NCBI GenBank assembly: GCA_015178975.1
Contig: WHVD01000095.1
Location: 186,001-250,000, forward strand
Reading direction: 5' to 3'
Origin: Hysterangium stoloniferum
Taxonomy: Eukaryota; Basidiomycota; Agaricomycetes; Hysterangiales; Hysterangiaceae
Length of the DNA stretch: 64,000 bases
Shown: one piece after another, positions 43,915 through 55,352 of the stretch
How the letters are laid out: each line of letters starts with the position of its first letter
Numbering within the stretch: the stretch's first letter is position 1
Position numbers and translations under genes: made by a program
The notes under the pieces: model-generated
Databases searched by the model: none
Told to the model about the DNA's origin: nothing
The model's input: the letters and a program-made list of their open reading frames with translations, nothing else

Positions 43915-45060
43915 AGAGATCCAGACCAAATGATAGGCATGTTTGAGATCTATTTTGGTGTAAATCCAGGCATTCTGCAGAGCATTGAGCAGATCAGATA
44001 TAAGTGGAAGTGGATACTTATCCTTTTATGTGACAGCATTGAGTCCTCTGAAATCAACACATAGTCTAAGGGATCCATCCTTTTTTCTGAAAAACAGAAC
44101 AGGTGCTCCAAAAGGAGACTTAGAGGGTCTGATAAAACCTATGGACAAATGTTCATCCAGGAAGTTGTGGATTGCGGAAAGCTCTGTGGACGAGAGCGGG
44201 TAAATATGTCCTAGGGGTGGCTGGGCCCTGTCTTTGAGATCAATTTTTAAGTTGTATTCTCTATGGGGTGGAAGCCAGTCAGCTTTTCGCTTGCTAAAAA
44301 CATCCATGAAGTCATGATATTTCTCCAGGATGCCTTCTAGGTCAGCAGCTTGCTCAGATTCAGATGCCGGGGTCGAAAAATGACCAGTTGCTTCATCAAT
44401 TTTTAAGTTGATAGTGAACACCTGGGACCCATCCATTTTTGTAGCCCTAATAAAAGCTACAGCATTAATCAGAGAAATAGACGGAGGTGCTGTGGGTTCT
44501 GGGGAAGCCATGGGTGCCATAGGGATCACAGGAGTCCTCGAGACTGCAGGTGCTGGGAAGGCCATGGGTGGCGTGGAGGCCGTGTCGGGTGCAGTTTCCT
44601 TGGCTGCCATGGGAGTCTGGAATGTTATACTGTTAGCTATCCAGTCAATCAACGGATTGTAGTGGGTAAGCCAGTTGTGTCCTAGGACCACTAAGCAACT
44701 TGAGTCTAACTGGGGTCACATAGAAAGTCACCAACTGAGATGTTCCACATGGGAAACAGATGGATAAATCACAAGCTTGGGTAACAACTGAATTACTTGT
44801 GCCATCGAAAAGATGGAGGCCCATGGGATTTATCAGATAGGTTGACAAAAAGTTTTTTTGCATGAATTTTGTATCTAAAAAACAATGAGTTGAGCCGGAA
44901 TCTATAAGAGCTGAAACAATGAATTTCGGAATCATATTAGACATAAGTTTAACAAAACATGAATCAGAATGTGAAAGAGCAGATGCATTGAGATGGGTAA
45001 ACTCTTGAATGTGTGGAGAGGCAATGCAACCCCCAACCAGCATGGATTCCGTGGGGTTGC
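43915..45060 (-). pseudogene. Ty3/gypsy G2 RT N-half and protease
   Basis: The minus strand has [50 protein letters not shown] and, in the protease, VSALIDSGSTHCFLD. A short frameshift separates the protease from the following region near 44700. It overlaps the end of gag by a -1 frame shift, as in G1. Confidence 0.9.
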
Positions 45061-45315
45061 TTACTCTTTTTTCGAGTCAGAAGCCAGTTTGTCCTTTGAT
45101 GGGGTTTCCGTGGAGGCCTTCACTGTTTGACCCTTTGAACAGTTTGCTTTTGCCAGTGGACATTCCAGGACTCAATGACTGGGTTTCCTGCACAAGAGAC
45201 AGAGGTTATTGTCCATACGATGTTGTCTTTCCTGTGGGGTCAGTTTGCCATTGAGTCTGAGTTTGCCTGTGAGGTCGGGTTTTCCAGTTTGCTTGCTGGA
45301 CTGTTGACCCTTGTT

Positions 45316-45366
<51 letters not shown>

Positions 45367-46355
45367 AGAAGACTTTTTATCGTTCTTCTTGTTGGATTTC
45401 ATGGAGTTATGGTTGCTGGTTGATGAGTTGTTGTTGTTGGTTTTATTGGCCATGGACTTGTTTACTTTGTCCATAGAGGTCTCACGGGCAACTTCCGTGT
45501 GATGTTCCCAATACCATGTGTCCACATTTTAACCTTTGAGGCACATACAGGACAGGGTTTTTGGCTTGCCATCTTCTCCTTTCGAGACTTTGTCTTTAAG
45601 GTGGGATGGCAGACTGGCATAGAATTGGTGGCAGAGAGTGGAATCGCCCCGCTGACAATGAGCTGCAAGATTATTGAATTGGATGATGTAGTCTGTGATG
45701 CACTGCATGTCCTTCATACGAAGATTTGTGAGACTGCTCTCAGCTTCTCCTGTCGGGTCATACAGGCCAAAGTTGGTTTCAAGCTCCTCAACAAAAGCAT
45801 CCCAATCTTCAAGCCAAAGTGGCTCTTCCTTGGAAAGGCTGCTAAAAGTGGTTCAAACCATTTCAATGTGGATCCCGACAAGTATGAAAGTGTGTAGTTG
45901 ACTTTTCGGGAGTCCATGGAGAATGCAGTGGATTGATCGTAGAAATTGAAGTGACATTGCATGAGGAAAGTAGAGAGTATATTTGGGTTGGAACCCATGA
46001 AAGGTTCCAGAGCATTGACCTTTGACCACAGGGGTTCCGGATCTTTCTTTTTGCCTTCTCTGAGCATATGATTCATCAACCTTTCTAAAGTGATTGCTAA
46101 ATACTCAGAGGTGGGATCTGAAAGTAACAGTTGATCGCTGGATGGAGTATTTTCAACACCTTTGCCCCTGTTGGGGGCCACAGACTCATCCTCATGCTCG
46201 GATTTGTCCTGGTTTTCTGGGACTTCTTCGATATGGGCTTCTTCCATGGCTTCCGACTGGTTTGCAAGCATCTGGCTGGTATACAGAGTTAATGGGGAAT
46301 GAAGAGTCGACGGTCCAGGTGTAATGTATTCAGGGGATTCTCTTAGATAGCTCAA
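45053..46355 (-). pseudogene. Ty3/gypsy G2 Gag with poly-Asn tract
   Basis: A full-length Gag: N-terminal MSYLRESPEYITPGPSTLHS, acidic and disordered, then LWSKVNALEPFMGSNPNILS, YTLSYLSGSTLKWFEP, and the CCHC knuckle CLLCRKPSH-x-VLEC. The x is TGA (45172-45174) where G1 has CGA. A run of about 19 GTT triplets on the plus strand (45311-45370) encodes poly-Asn. Small frameshifts occur near 45525-45715. There is no LTR to its right. Confidence 0.88.
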
Positions 46356-46762
46356 TATATGCTATAGTGTCACAGAGCTTCAACAATAAAACAAGCAAAG
46401 GTCCAGTAATTTAAATACTGATAGATTAATGAGCTGCGCTATGAAGCTTAAACAACTCAAATCAATGCTTATTTTGATTATTGAAAGGTTCAATAGAACT
46501 GTGTATGACTCTTTTAGCAAATAAAAGAACTATTCCTTGAGAATAGGGGCTGGAAGCTGAATATATGTGCAGTAACTTGGCAGAGACTTGATATAAGAGC
46601 TTCGGATTCTTGTATGCTTATTTGTAACTATTAATAGTTATTTAACAAGGTGTTAAATAATTTATTAATAGAGAAAATAATATGTATTGGATTATCTGAG
46701 TGCTTGTGCTTGATTAATTCAATAAACTTAGGGCTGGGCCTTGAATAATCTAGTATTGGCAG
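46356..46762. other. Upstream of gypsy G2 gag, no gene
   Basis: AT-rich leader-like sequence; no LTR, primer site or open frame recognised. Confidence 0.4.
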
Positions 46763-47707
46763 GGATTTCAGTAAGGATACTTAGATACTTATTAGGTTTA
46801 TTATCTAATTAATAAGCCTAAAGGTAACTGTGAGGCAGGGGAACTTAGATGATTAGCTAAGTCGAAGAGTTGCTGACAAAGATTCAAGATGCTGCAAGTG
46901 TAGGTGCTTGCAGTGAGTGGTGTATCAGACTAAGGCTATTATTGTCCTTAGGATGATTAGATAAGCTGGTGCTGTGCTGCAAATATGTGAGAGATAGATT
47001 GATTTTATTGGAAACTTGGCCCTCCTTATATACATTTTGATAACTCAATGATTAGCTAACTATTTAGTTTATGAGGTCATTAGTGAGATCATAATGACCT
47101 CATATTCTACTCATTATTTACCCTTTATTTATCTCATGATTCCCCTCTCTGAGACAAGGGTTCTAAGCTTGGGCTTGAACATGAAGGTTCAAGGCCGCGG
47201 TCCCGGGGACGGAAGCAAACGATGAGTCGGCGGGATCAAATAATGACTCGGGTAGTCACATTCGTGACTTGTGTGACATCCCGACACCGGACCGTGACTT
47301 GTGTGACAGTGACTTGTGTGACAGTGACTTGTGTGACAGTGACTTGTGTGACAGTGACTTGTGTGACAGTGACTTGTGTGACTAGTGTTACAGTCACTCG
47401 CGTGACTGTGTGAGCCGGATTAGGTAATGTGTCATGTGACGCCCGAATGCACACATACTAGCAAGCAATGTGCCGGACAGTAATAACTAAGTAAATAAAA
47501 TATAAATAATTAGTTAAAAATTATAATTAATTAATTAAGTAATAATAGCATAATATGAGTCCATATATGCTATTATTTATGCGAAGTTAAAAGGAATAAG
47601 GCCTATTTTTCACAATAAACATAGTAAAAATACAATAAAAATTCGAGAAAATATTAAATAATTCAAAGAAAATTAAGAGAACATTATGATATAAAGCTGA
47701 TACCTCA
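46763..47707. repeat. LTR-B copy 2
   Basis: Nearly identical to 2232-3216, including about 65 bp upstream of TGTGAGG. The tandem block (47295-47390) is six copies of the 15-bp unit GTGACTTGTGTGACA. It ends ATACCTCACA. Confidence 0.8.
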
Positions 47708-47787
47708 CACCAGGTAATGATGCCTGTGCATGCACTTTTCTCCTTGGTGGCATATTGAACAATCTGTGAGTCTTAGTCAGAAAATAC

Positions 47788-48574
47788 TGTTAGGGTACGT
47801 ACATGGCAGGTTTCTGGAGAAACCTGCAGGATATACGGTAGGACTTGGCTTCAGCTTATAGGCTGCACCCTCACGAGATTGTGTTGTCCAATTTCAGACA
47901 GGTGGATGGGAATCCTGGGGAGTCCCAGTGGGGTTCGTGGGTTGGGAGTTGAGATAAATAAGAAAGATAGATGTGCCGGAGCCCGTGGGCTCTGACTAGT
48001 GTGAGTGGCATAATTCAAGTAGGAGTTTAGAGTGGAAAATGTATTAGATTACTGGGGGGAATCTAAGCCAATTTTCTGACTGGATTGTACGTATAACATC
48101 TGCCAGACTATATAGACCGTGGAATGAATGACATACCAAATCCAGTAATAATGAACCAAAACTAGCAAAACATAAAACGAGAATAGTAAACATCAAATTT
48201 GGTGTTAGGAATGGGATGGAACAGGGTGGAATCTGAATCGTGACAAATCATAAACCCTAACGGGAAATGGAGCAAGAGTGGAGTCCGAATGGTGACAGGT
48301 CATTTGACTAAAATGGGAACAGGGCTCTGTTAGAGGGAAGACAGGTTTTCCGAGTGGGGCCCAGTGACTGACACGCAGGATGAGGTTGGACATAGACAGG
48401 GATGGAGTCCAGTGGGTATTCCAGTGACTGATACCCAACATAACAAAGTCAAATGTAGACAAGTCTGATGTATGGAGTCCGGTGGGAATTCCGGTTAACT
48501 GACAATGGGGGGGTATAGGGCACGGGTGCGTATAAGTTAGTACCCTGAGTCTGGCGGGAATTCCAGTCATAACA
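47788..48574 (-). repeat. LTR-A copy, no matching target duplication
   Basis: TGTTAGGGTACG to CAGTCATAACA with the core GGCTTCAGCTTATAGGCTGC near 47847. Left flank AATAC and right flank CAATC do not match, so the two sides may have come together by rearrangement. Its right end cuts the zinc knuckle of a gypsy Gag. Positions 47708-47787 carry nothing recognised. Confidence 0.78.
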
Positions 48575-49945
48575 CAATCCCTCGCTGAATGGCCTTTTTC
48601 TCCACATAATATATATAACCCTTCTTTAAATCTTCTGTCTCATTTGGCAGGAAGTAATTGTCCATCAGGTCCTAAAATTGTCGAAGATGGTTTCACTTGA
48701 GCAGAAGGTCTAAATGTTCTTGAAGTTGAAGTCGTCGGTTTTGAAGTCAAAGGTGTTCGTGATGTCGAAGGTGTTCGTGATGTCGAAGGTGTTCGTGATG
48801 TCGAAGGTGTTCGTGATGTCGAAGGTGTTCGTGATGTCGAAGGTGTTCGTGATGTCGAAGGTGTTCGTGATGTCGAAGGTGTTCGTGATGTCGAAGGTGT
48901 TCGTGATGTCAAAGGTGTTCGTGATGTCAAAGGTGTTCGTGATGTCAAAGGTGTTCGTGATGTCAAAGGTGTTCGTGATGTCAAAGGTGTTCGTGATGTC
49001 AAAGGTGTTCGTGATGTCGAAGGATAAGTCGAGGGTGTCATCGGTTGTCTTCTTTCAAATCCTCGTGGAGTTGAACTTGATTCTGTTTCACATTGTCGTT
49101 CATTCTCTCGCATCCAATAGTAGGAATCGAGTCGAAGGGCTGCCATTCACAATTCAGCAAAGCTTTTGGGCTGAACTTGAAGTTTCACTATTTCATCCTT
49201 AATTCAATTTGGAAGTCCTTTATAAAATCGTTGTCGTAATGCAAATTCGTCATATTGAGTTTGAGCAGCAAGACTTGTAAATTGAATCGAATACTTCACA
49301 ATATGATGATGAGCTTTCATTCGGAGATTATCAAGTTTTTCTTCGGCTTCCCCTTCTGCATCAATTTCTCCAAACTGAGCATATAATTCATCTAGAAAGT
49401 CGAGATAATCCACAAGGAAAGATGGCAGAGGAATCGGGGGATTTAATAGAAAAGGTTGCCACCACTCTTGAGCTGTTTTCTGGAAAGTTGAACAATTTTG
49501 ATCGAGATCAAAAAACCATTTCACATTGAGTGATAAAATTCTTTAACATTGAAGGTTCTTCTCCAGTAAACTCTTCGGGCTTATTCACTGTGATTTTGGG
49601 CTCCTTCGAAGACATCTGTTCCTTCAATACTTTTCCAAGTGCATCTCCGAAATGTCATAGCATTGTTTCATCCTCAGATGTAACAGGTTTGGGAGGCAGA
49701 GACTCGGGCAAAGGCATTAAAGGGGATTTGGATTCTTGAATTGGCAATATCGGCTCTTCTCAAACTTCTTCAGATTCTCAAATTGAAGACATCGTAGCTC
49801 TTCGAGTTTTGGTCAAAGGAGAAACTGGAATTTGCGATGGCCAAATAACTCTTGGTGAAGGAATAGGAGCCATGGATTGAAGTGCTGCAGAACTCGATGC
49901 TTTGGTAGTCTCAGATTGCATCCTGGGCTTCATCAACAGTTGATA
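48575..49945 (-). pseudogene. Gag of a second gypsy lineage, with STSRTP repeats
   Basis: On the minus strand a Gag starts near 49925 (MQSETTKASSS). The capsid-like region has WFFDLDQNCSTFQK and FLVDYLDFLDELYAQFGE, then LRQRFYKGLPN, TGA at 49204-49206, then AELx-MAALRLDSYYWMRENE. A tandem repeat of 18 bp (SRTPST/SRTPLT, 48745-49025, about 15 units) precedes a partial zinc knuckle LCGEKGHSARDC at 48580-48615, cut by the LTR-A at 48574. TGA codons interrupt at several points. Confidence 0.78.
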
Positions 49946-49957
49946 GTTGAAATATAC

Positions 49958-50338
49958 TGTGACAAATTGATTATTCTACTGATCGAACTCGAAAGCCTCG
50001 TTTGATGAAGTATATATTTGCCCTGTCAATGAAGTAAGAGGCTATTACCAGTCGTGAGAACTCATGGAAGTATTTGTCGAAGAAGTTACAACAAGTTAGA
50101 TTACTAGTATCACTAATTTACAGATATTTCGACTGACTTCCCTCGCTCCTTTTGTAGCCCTGTTATGCTTTTCTTTGTATCGTTATGACTATATTATGAA
50201 CTAATAATGAAATCATTTATGACATTGAAATGAGACATGTCAAAAGAGATTCGATGATATCGAATAATGTTCAGGTTTGTCAAGTCAAATTCAATGAGTT
50301 GAAGAGTTGTCGAAAGTTACCTTTGAATATTTGTGACA
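49958..50338. repeat. LTR-D copy
   Basis: TGTGACAAATTG to ATTTGTGACA, related to the solo copy at 9492-9941. It lies between a minus-strand Gag on its left and a minus-strand pol on its right. The flanks do not match as a target duplication. It is probably the 5' LTR of the element with the Gag. Confidence 0.65.
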
Positions 50339-53300
50339 ATATTGTGACAATATTGTGACTTGTGATGGTTGTGACAGCTTTCCTGAGCTCTGTGGCCAGA
50401 ATCCAGGATGTTTCTTCGTCGGTACCCTTGTAGCCTGTCCATTTGACCAAATAGAGTAGTTTGTAGGTATGTCGGTGATTCTTAATCTTTGAATCTAGAA
50501 TTTCCGATATCTCGATTTTGGGTTCCCCATCAATAACCACAGGTGGAGGCGGAGGTTGTACACGTTCCAGTATAGTGTTAGCAACATGAGGTTCCAACAT
50601 TGAAACATGAAATACTGGGTGCACAGTATGCACATTCTCAGAGAGCCAAAGTGTCCAAGAGAGTGTGCTGGCTTGTGTGATAATTTCGAAAGTCCTAAGT
50701 ACTTATCAGCAAGCTTTTTGGATGGCCTAGTTGTTTGGAAAAACTTGGTTTTGATGAATACTCAGTCGCCGATCTTGAATTCAGGGGGTGGCAGCCAATT
50801 TCTGTCCACAGAGCATTGAGAGCATTCCTGGGCCGATACAATGTTCTTTTGAAGTTCTTGGTGTAGCTCATCAAGGTTTGTGACAAAGTCCTGAGTACGG
50901 GTTGAAGTGAGATCGCATTCTGGGTGGATAGCGATTTTTGGGTCATAGCCTTTATTTGCAAAGAAAGGTGAAATGCCAGTAGTAGCATTTGGGGTGTTGA
51001 TATATGCAGATTCAGTAAGTGGTAGAAGTGATTTCCAATTGTCTTGTTGATAGTACAATAGACTTGGATGTACTGTTCCAATGTTTGATTAGTGTGTTCA
51101 GTTTGTCTGTCACCTTTTGGGTGGTAGCTGGAAGTGAAATGGAGTTTCATGTCAAGTGCTTTTCTGAGTGACCTAAAAAAAGTGAGAGATGAACTCGGAT
51201 CCAAGATTGGAAGTGACATGCGACAGAAATCCATGCTTGGAGAATACATGAGTGATGAACAATTCAGCCAACTGTATGGATGTTACTGTATCATAAGTTG
51301 GAATGAAAATACTTTTCTTGGTAAGCCAATCCACAACAATGAGAATTGCGGTATGGCCGTTGGATGCCGGTAGGTGTTCAATGAAATCCATTGATATTGA
51401 ATTCCAGGGTTTTTCTGGTATTGGGAGTTGTTTGAGCAGGCCATATGGTTTTTGACATCTTGATTTGGAACATGCACAGTTGGTGCATGATTTACAATAA
51501 TGCTTGACAAAATCTTGGAGACCAGGCCATGTATATTCTCTTCAGATAAGTCTGATAGTCTTATTGATGCTGAAATGTCCCAAGACCAGGTGGTCATGTT
51601 TATGCTGTAAAACTCGAAGTCAGAGAGTGTCAGAGTCTGGAACATAAATGCGGTTGTCAAGTTTAATGAAACCTTGCAGGTTGAGCGACCATCAGGGATG
51701 ATCAGGGTCAGATGGGTTATTGAGGTGTGCTTTGGTGACTGGGTCTAATGGAATTGCCGATAGTATGTCTTGATGTAATTTTTTGGTGTTCATAAGGATA
51801 ACACTTTGCAAGACTGGATGAAAGAGGTAAGTGGCTCAGATAGATGCAGACAGTTGTTCAGATGAAAACATAGGCTAAAAATTATGCAGATTAACTATGG
51901 TATAATCACTACTCCCCTCTTTAGGATAGATGTCCCATCATCTAGTCATAGTGTTGAGTTTTCCAAGGCAGCTGGGATGGAAACAGATGACCATATTGAA
52001 GGTGGAGAGGTATTTGGACCATCGGGCTTCCTGACAGGTGAGTAGTTTTGTGGTTGAAAAGTAAACCAAATTCTTGTGGTCAGTTATACCATCTACCAGA
52101 GATGCCAATCCTTCCAGGTAATGTCACCATACCTTGAAAGCTTCAAATATTGTGAGTAGTTCCTTGTTGTGAACATTGTAGTTGAGTTCAGGTGCCAAGA
52201 AAGTGCAAGACAAGAAGGCTACTGGGTGGACTTCACTGTCAGTGTCCAGAATAGACAATATTGCAGCAAGCACATAATCCGAGGTGTCAGTTTCCACAAT
52301 GAGTTGAACATCAGGCTTCCAGTGTGACAAAATAGGGGCAGAGGTAAATGCACTTTTCAATTCTCAGAATTCCATGTGGCATTCCTCAGAGAAATTCCAC
52401 GGGATGTTTTTACATGTAAGACGAGTAAGTGGAACAGTAACTTTTGAGTAGTTGTGAATGAAAAGACGATAAAAATTGGTGAAGCCTAAAAAGGACTGAA
52501 TGTCCTTAACCTTTTGGGATTCTGGCCAATCTTGAATGACTTAAATTTTAGAGTCATCCATGTGGAGACTGTCAGGTCCCATTATGAAACCTAAATATTC
52601 AACCGTGTCGACATCAAATGAACATTTTTTACCATTCGCAAAAAGACCATGTTTTCAGAGTCTTCGGAGAACTTCATGGGGGTCTTCGGAAAATATGAGG
52701 ATGTTGTCTAAGTACACAATGACATAGATGTCAAGGAGGTTGGAAAAGATGTCATTGATAAAACATTGAAAGACCGACAGAGCATTGGTGAGACTGAAAG
52801 GCATCACTAACCATTTGAAAGAGCCATAGCGAGTGCAGAAAGCCATTTTCCACTCGTCACCTTTGGCAATCTGAAGCAAATGATAAGTGTGTTTTAAGAT
52901 CTATCTTTGTATAGATTCAGGCCTTCCAAGAGGCATTGAGTAAATCAGAGATTAGTGGTAACGGGTACTTATCTTTCCGAGTGATCACATTGAGTCCTCA
53001 AAAGTCAACACAAAGCCATTGAGAACCATCTTTTTTGAACGAATAGAACAGGGGCTCCATAAGGAGATTTTGAGGGTCAGATAAATCCTATGGCCAAGTG
53101 TTCATCCAAGAAATCTTGGATAGCCAATAGTTCAGACTGCGAGAGAGGATAAACTGGGCCTAAGGGTGGATGTGAACCTTCTTCAATATCGATTTTCAAA
53201 TTGTAGGGCCTGTGAGGGGCAAGTCAATCAGCTTTTTGTTTACTGAAGACATCTGCAAATTCATGGTGTTTTTCTGGAACACCTTCCAAATCTGCAACGG

Positions 53301-53778
53301 GTTTGGCCACTGGAGTTGCAAAATGATTGGTGGCTTCACCAACTTTAATATTGACTGTAAATGCTTGGAAGCCTTCCAACTTGATGGCTCTCATAAAAGC
53401 TGCAGCATTTATTAGAGAGATGGAAGGTAGAGAGCTCATATTTACCAGGGGGGCTGGAGGTGTTGTAGAGGCCATATTTACTGAAACAGGTGGAGATGGA
53501 ACAGTTGTATCAGGTGCCAATGGGGTTCAGAAATGGATACTGCCCAATACCCAATCAATCAATGGATTGTAGCAGGTGAGCCAGTTATGTCCTAGAACCA
53601 TGGAGCAGCTCAAGTCCAACTGTGTTACAAAAAAAGTAACTGTCTGAAAGGTTCCACATGGGAACCAAAGTTGGAGTTTGCAGGCTTGCGAGATTACGGA
53701 GTTTGAGGTACCATCAAAAAGTCAGAGTGGAATCAGATGTATTGCATAGGTTTTTAACTGATGTTTTCAGGAAAAGCT
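50339..53778 (-). pseudogene. Ty3/gypsy pol, decayed (G4)
   Basis: Minus-strand blocks from right to left: protease region (near 53580), ISLINAAAFMRAIKLEGFQAF, RT with [20 protein letters not shown] and the catalytic box YLDN (52703-52714), RNase H TDTSDYVLAAILSILDTD, integrase [20 protein letters not shown] and SNLGSEFISHFF, then HPVFHVSMLEP and a chromodomain (EISEILDSKIKNHRHT...LVKWTGYKGTDEETSW). Many stops and frameshifts occur. It is more diverged from G1 and G2 than they are from each other. Confidence 0.88.
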
Positions 53779-53779
53779 T

Positions 53780-54062
53780 AGGAGGATATCTGAAAACTAT
53801 TAAGTATACCAAATTCTAATATACTCTAAAGGTCATTTAAACATCTGGGATGTGATTCAAACATAATTTGGTTTTTAAAAATTTCAAAAAGTTTTAAACT
53901 CTCTCGTATATTACAAACTAAAGAAGCTTTCCGGACACAAGTAGACAATAAAAAAAAATTAGTAGTTTGAAACACTAATACTTTTAAAAAATAGATACCT
54001 TTAGATAGTCCATTCCATGCATATGTATATCATTGGCACCTCTAAATACATGTATTACTTTG
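53780..54062 (+). mobile_element. MITE-1 copy, right part missing
   Basis: Starts GGAGGATATCTGAAAAC after TTA in the G4 protease region and follows the family to AAATACATGTATTACTT, then stops. The LTR-A at 54071 may have caused the truncation. Confidence 0.8.
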
Positions 54063-54070
54063 TAAAATAC

Positions 54071-54585
54071 TGTTAAGAGGTGTGCAGAGCTTAGCAAAGG
54101 GTTTCTGGAGAAACCCATGGATAATCCAGTAGGACTTACATATAGGCTGCACCCTCATGAGATTGTGATGTCCAATTTCAGACAGGCAGATGGGAAACCC
54201 AGGGAGTCTGGGCATAGTCAATGGGTTGAAGGTTGAAAATCAAAGGTCAAAGGTCATAGGTCAATATGTTGAAAGACCAGTTGGAAAGCCTGCAGGCTCT
54301 GACAAGGTTGATAGCATTGTGAGATGAGAGATGGGGATGGAGTGGGATATGTTTAGTGACTGGGGAAGAACTTAGTCAAAAACTTAGTTGATTTTCTGAC
54401 CGGATTGTATGTACAACACTAGCTAGGTGATATAAACTGTTGAATGTATGCAATACCAATTTGGTAATAATTAAGTTCAAAACAAGTAATCATAAAACAA
54501 GACAAGCAAACACCAAACTTGGTGTTAGTGATGGAATGGAATGGACATGGAGTCCAAAACATGACAGGTCATTTGACCATAATGG
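54071..54585 (-). repeat. LTR-A fragment
   Basis: TGTTAAGAGGTGTGC onward; the core has a deletion (ACTTACATATAGGCTGCACC). It matches the family to GTCATTTGACCATAATGG and is cut by the LINE relic. Confidence 0.7.
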
Positions 54586-54589
54586 CAGT

Positions 54590-55330
54590 ACATCTTGGTA
54601 CAGAGGTAGCCTCCAGCCAATGGGGCCAGGGATGCAGGGCAAGCATCTTCAATGCTGAGATGCTTGCTCTCACTGGTGCTGCCACCTGCCTGCCAGGAAT
54701 CATTGACCAGTTCCCCTCCATAACATGTGCAACATTCTTTGCTGACAACCAGGCAGCAATATTGTCTATTCTCGATCCATCACCACACCCGGCACAACTG
54801 TGTTCAGCCCTATTCCGCAAACATGTTGATTCCCTGCTTACCTCCTCCCGGTGCACCTCCTTGGAAATATTGTGGGTCCCAGGCCACTCAGGCTTTCAAG
54901 GCAATGAACGCGCCAACACACTGGCAAAGCAGGCCACCTCTGCCAGGCCAGTACTGCACTCGACTATCATTTAGGCCCGGGAAAGGGCCAAAGTCCGCTC
55001 AATTAGAGAATGGGGCAGGGATTGGGCCGCCAAACCGCACTCGAATGCCTCAGCTCTGGTCCTCACTAGCCCGCCATCGCTCAAACTCTCTCCCATCCAC
55101 AAGGACTTCTCCGGCTCCCGAGCGCAACACACCCGCCTCATCCAAGCAATCACCGGGCATGGCTTCCTTGGGGAGTACTACTCTCGCTTTCAAAAAAAAT
55201 GGAAGGTCACATGACTCAACATAGCTTTCCTATCTTGGTTCAATCACTTAAGGCGACATGTTCTGATGTGTGCAGGGAATTCTGATGAACTGGTTTGGGG
55301 CGCTTATTCGATATAAGTAGTGACCGACAT
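54590..55330 (+). pseudogene. Non-LTR retrotransposon RNase H and tail fragment
   Basis: The frame contains RNase H1 motifs: NAEMLALTGAATCLPG, FFADNQAAILSI and ILWVPGHSGFQGNERANTLA. After TAG (54972-54974) it continues in frame with RSIREWGRDWAAKPH and TRLIQAITGHGFLGEYYSRF, the C-terminal tail typical of fungal Tad/I-type LINEs. This is the 5'-truncated 3' end expected from incomplete reverse transcription. Its 3' end lies just before the start of the HEAT gene, with no poly(A). Confidence 0.82.
55306..55320 (+). promoter_or_regulatory. TATA-like element of the HEAT gene
   Basis: CGATATAAGTAG lies about 40 bp before the ATG at 55353. If real, the promoter is at the very edge of the LINE relic. 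Confidence 0.35.
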
Positions 55331-55352
55331 TGTTGGTTAACTCATTAAACCC

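Noticed and set aside
48714-49202. Plus-strand frame of 162 codons with VFVMSK repeats
   Set aside because: Complement of the Gag STSRTP repeat; the minus-strand frame aligns with Gag on both sides.
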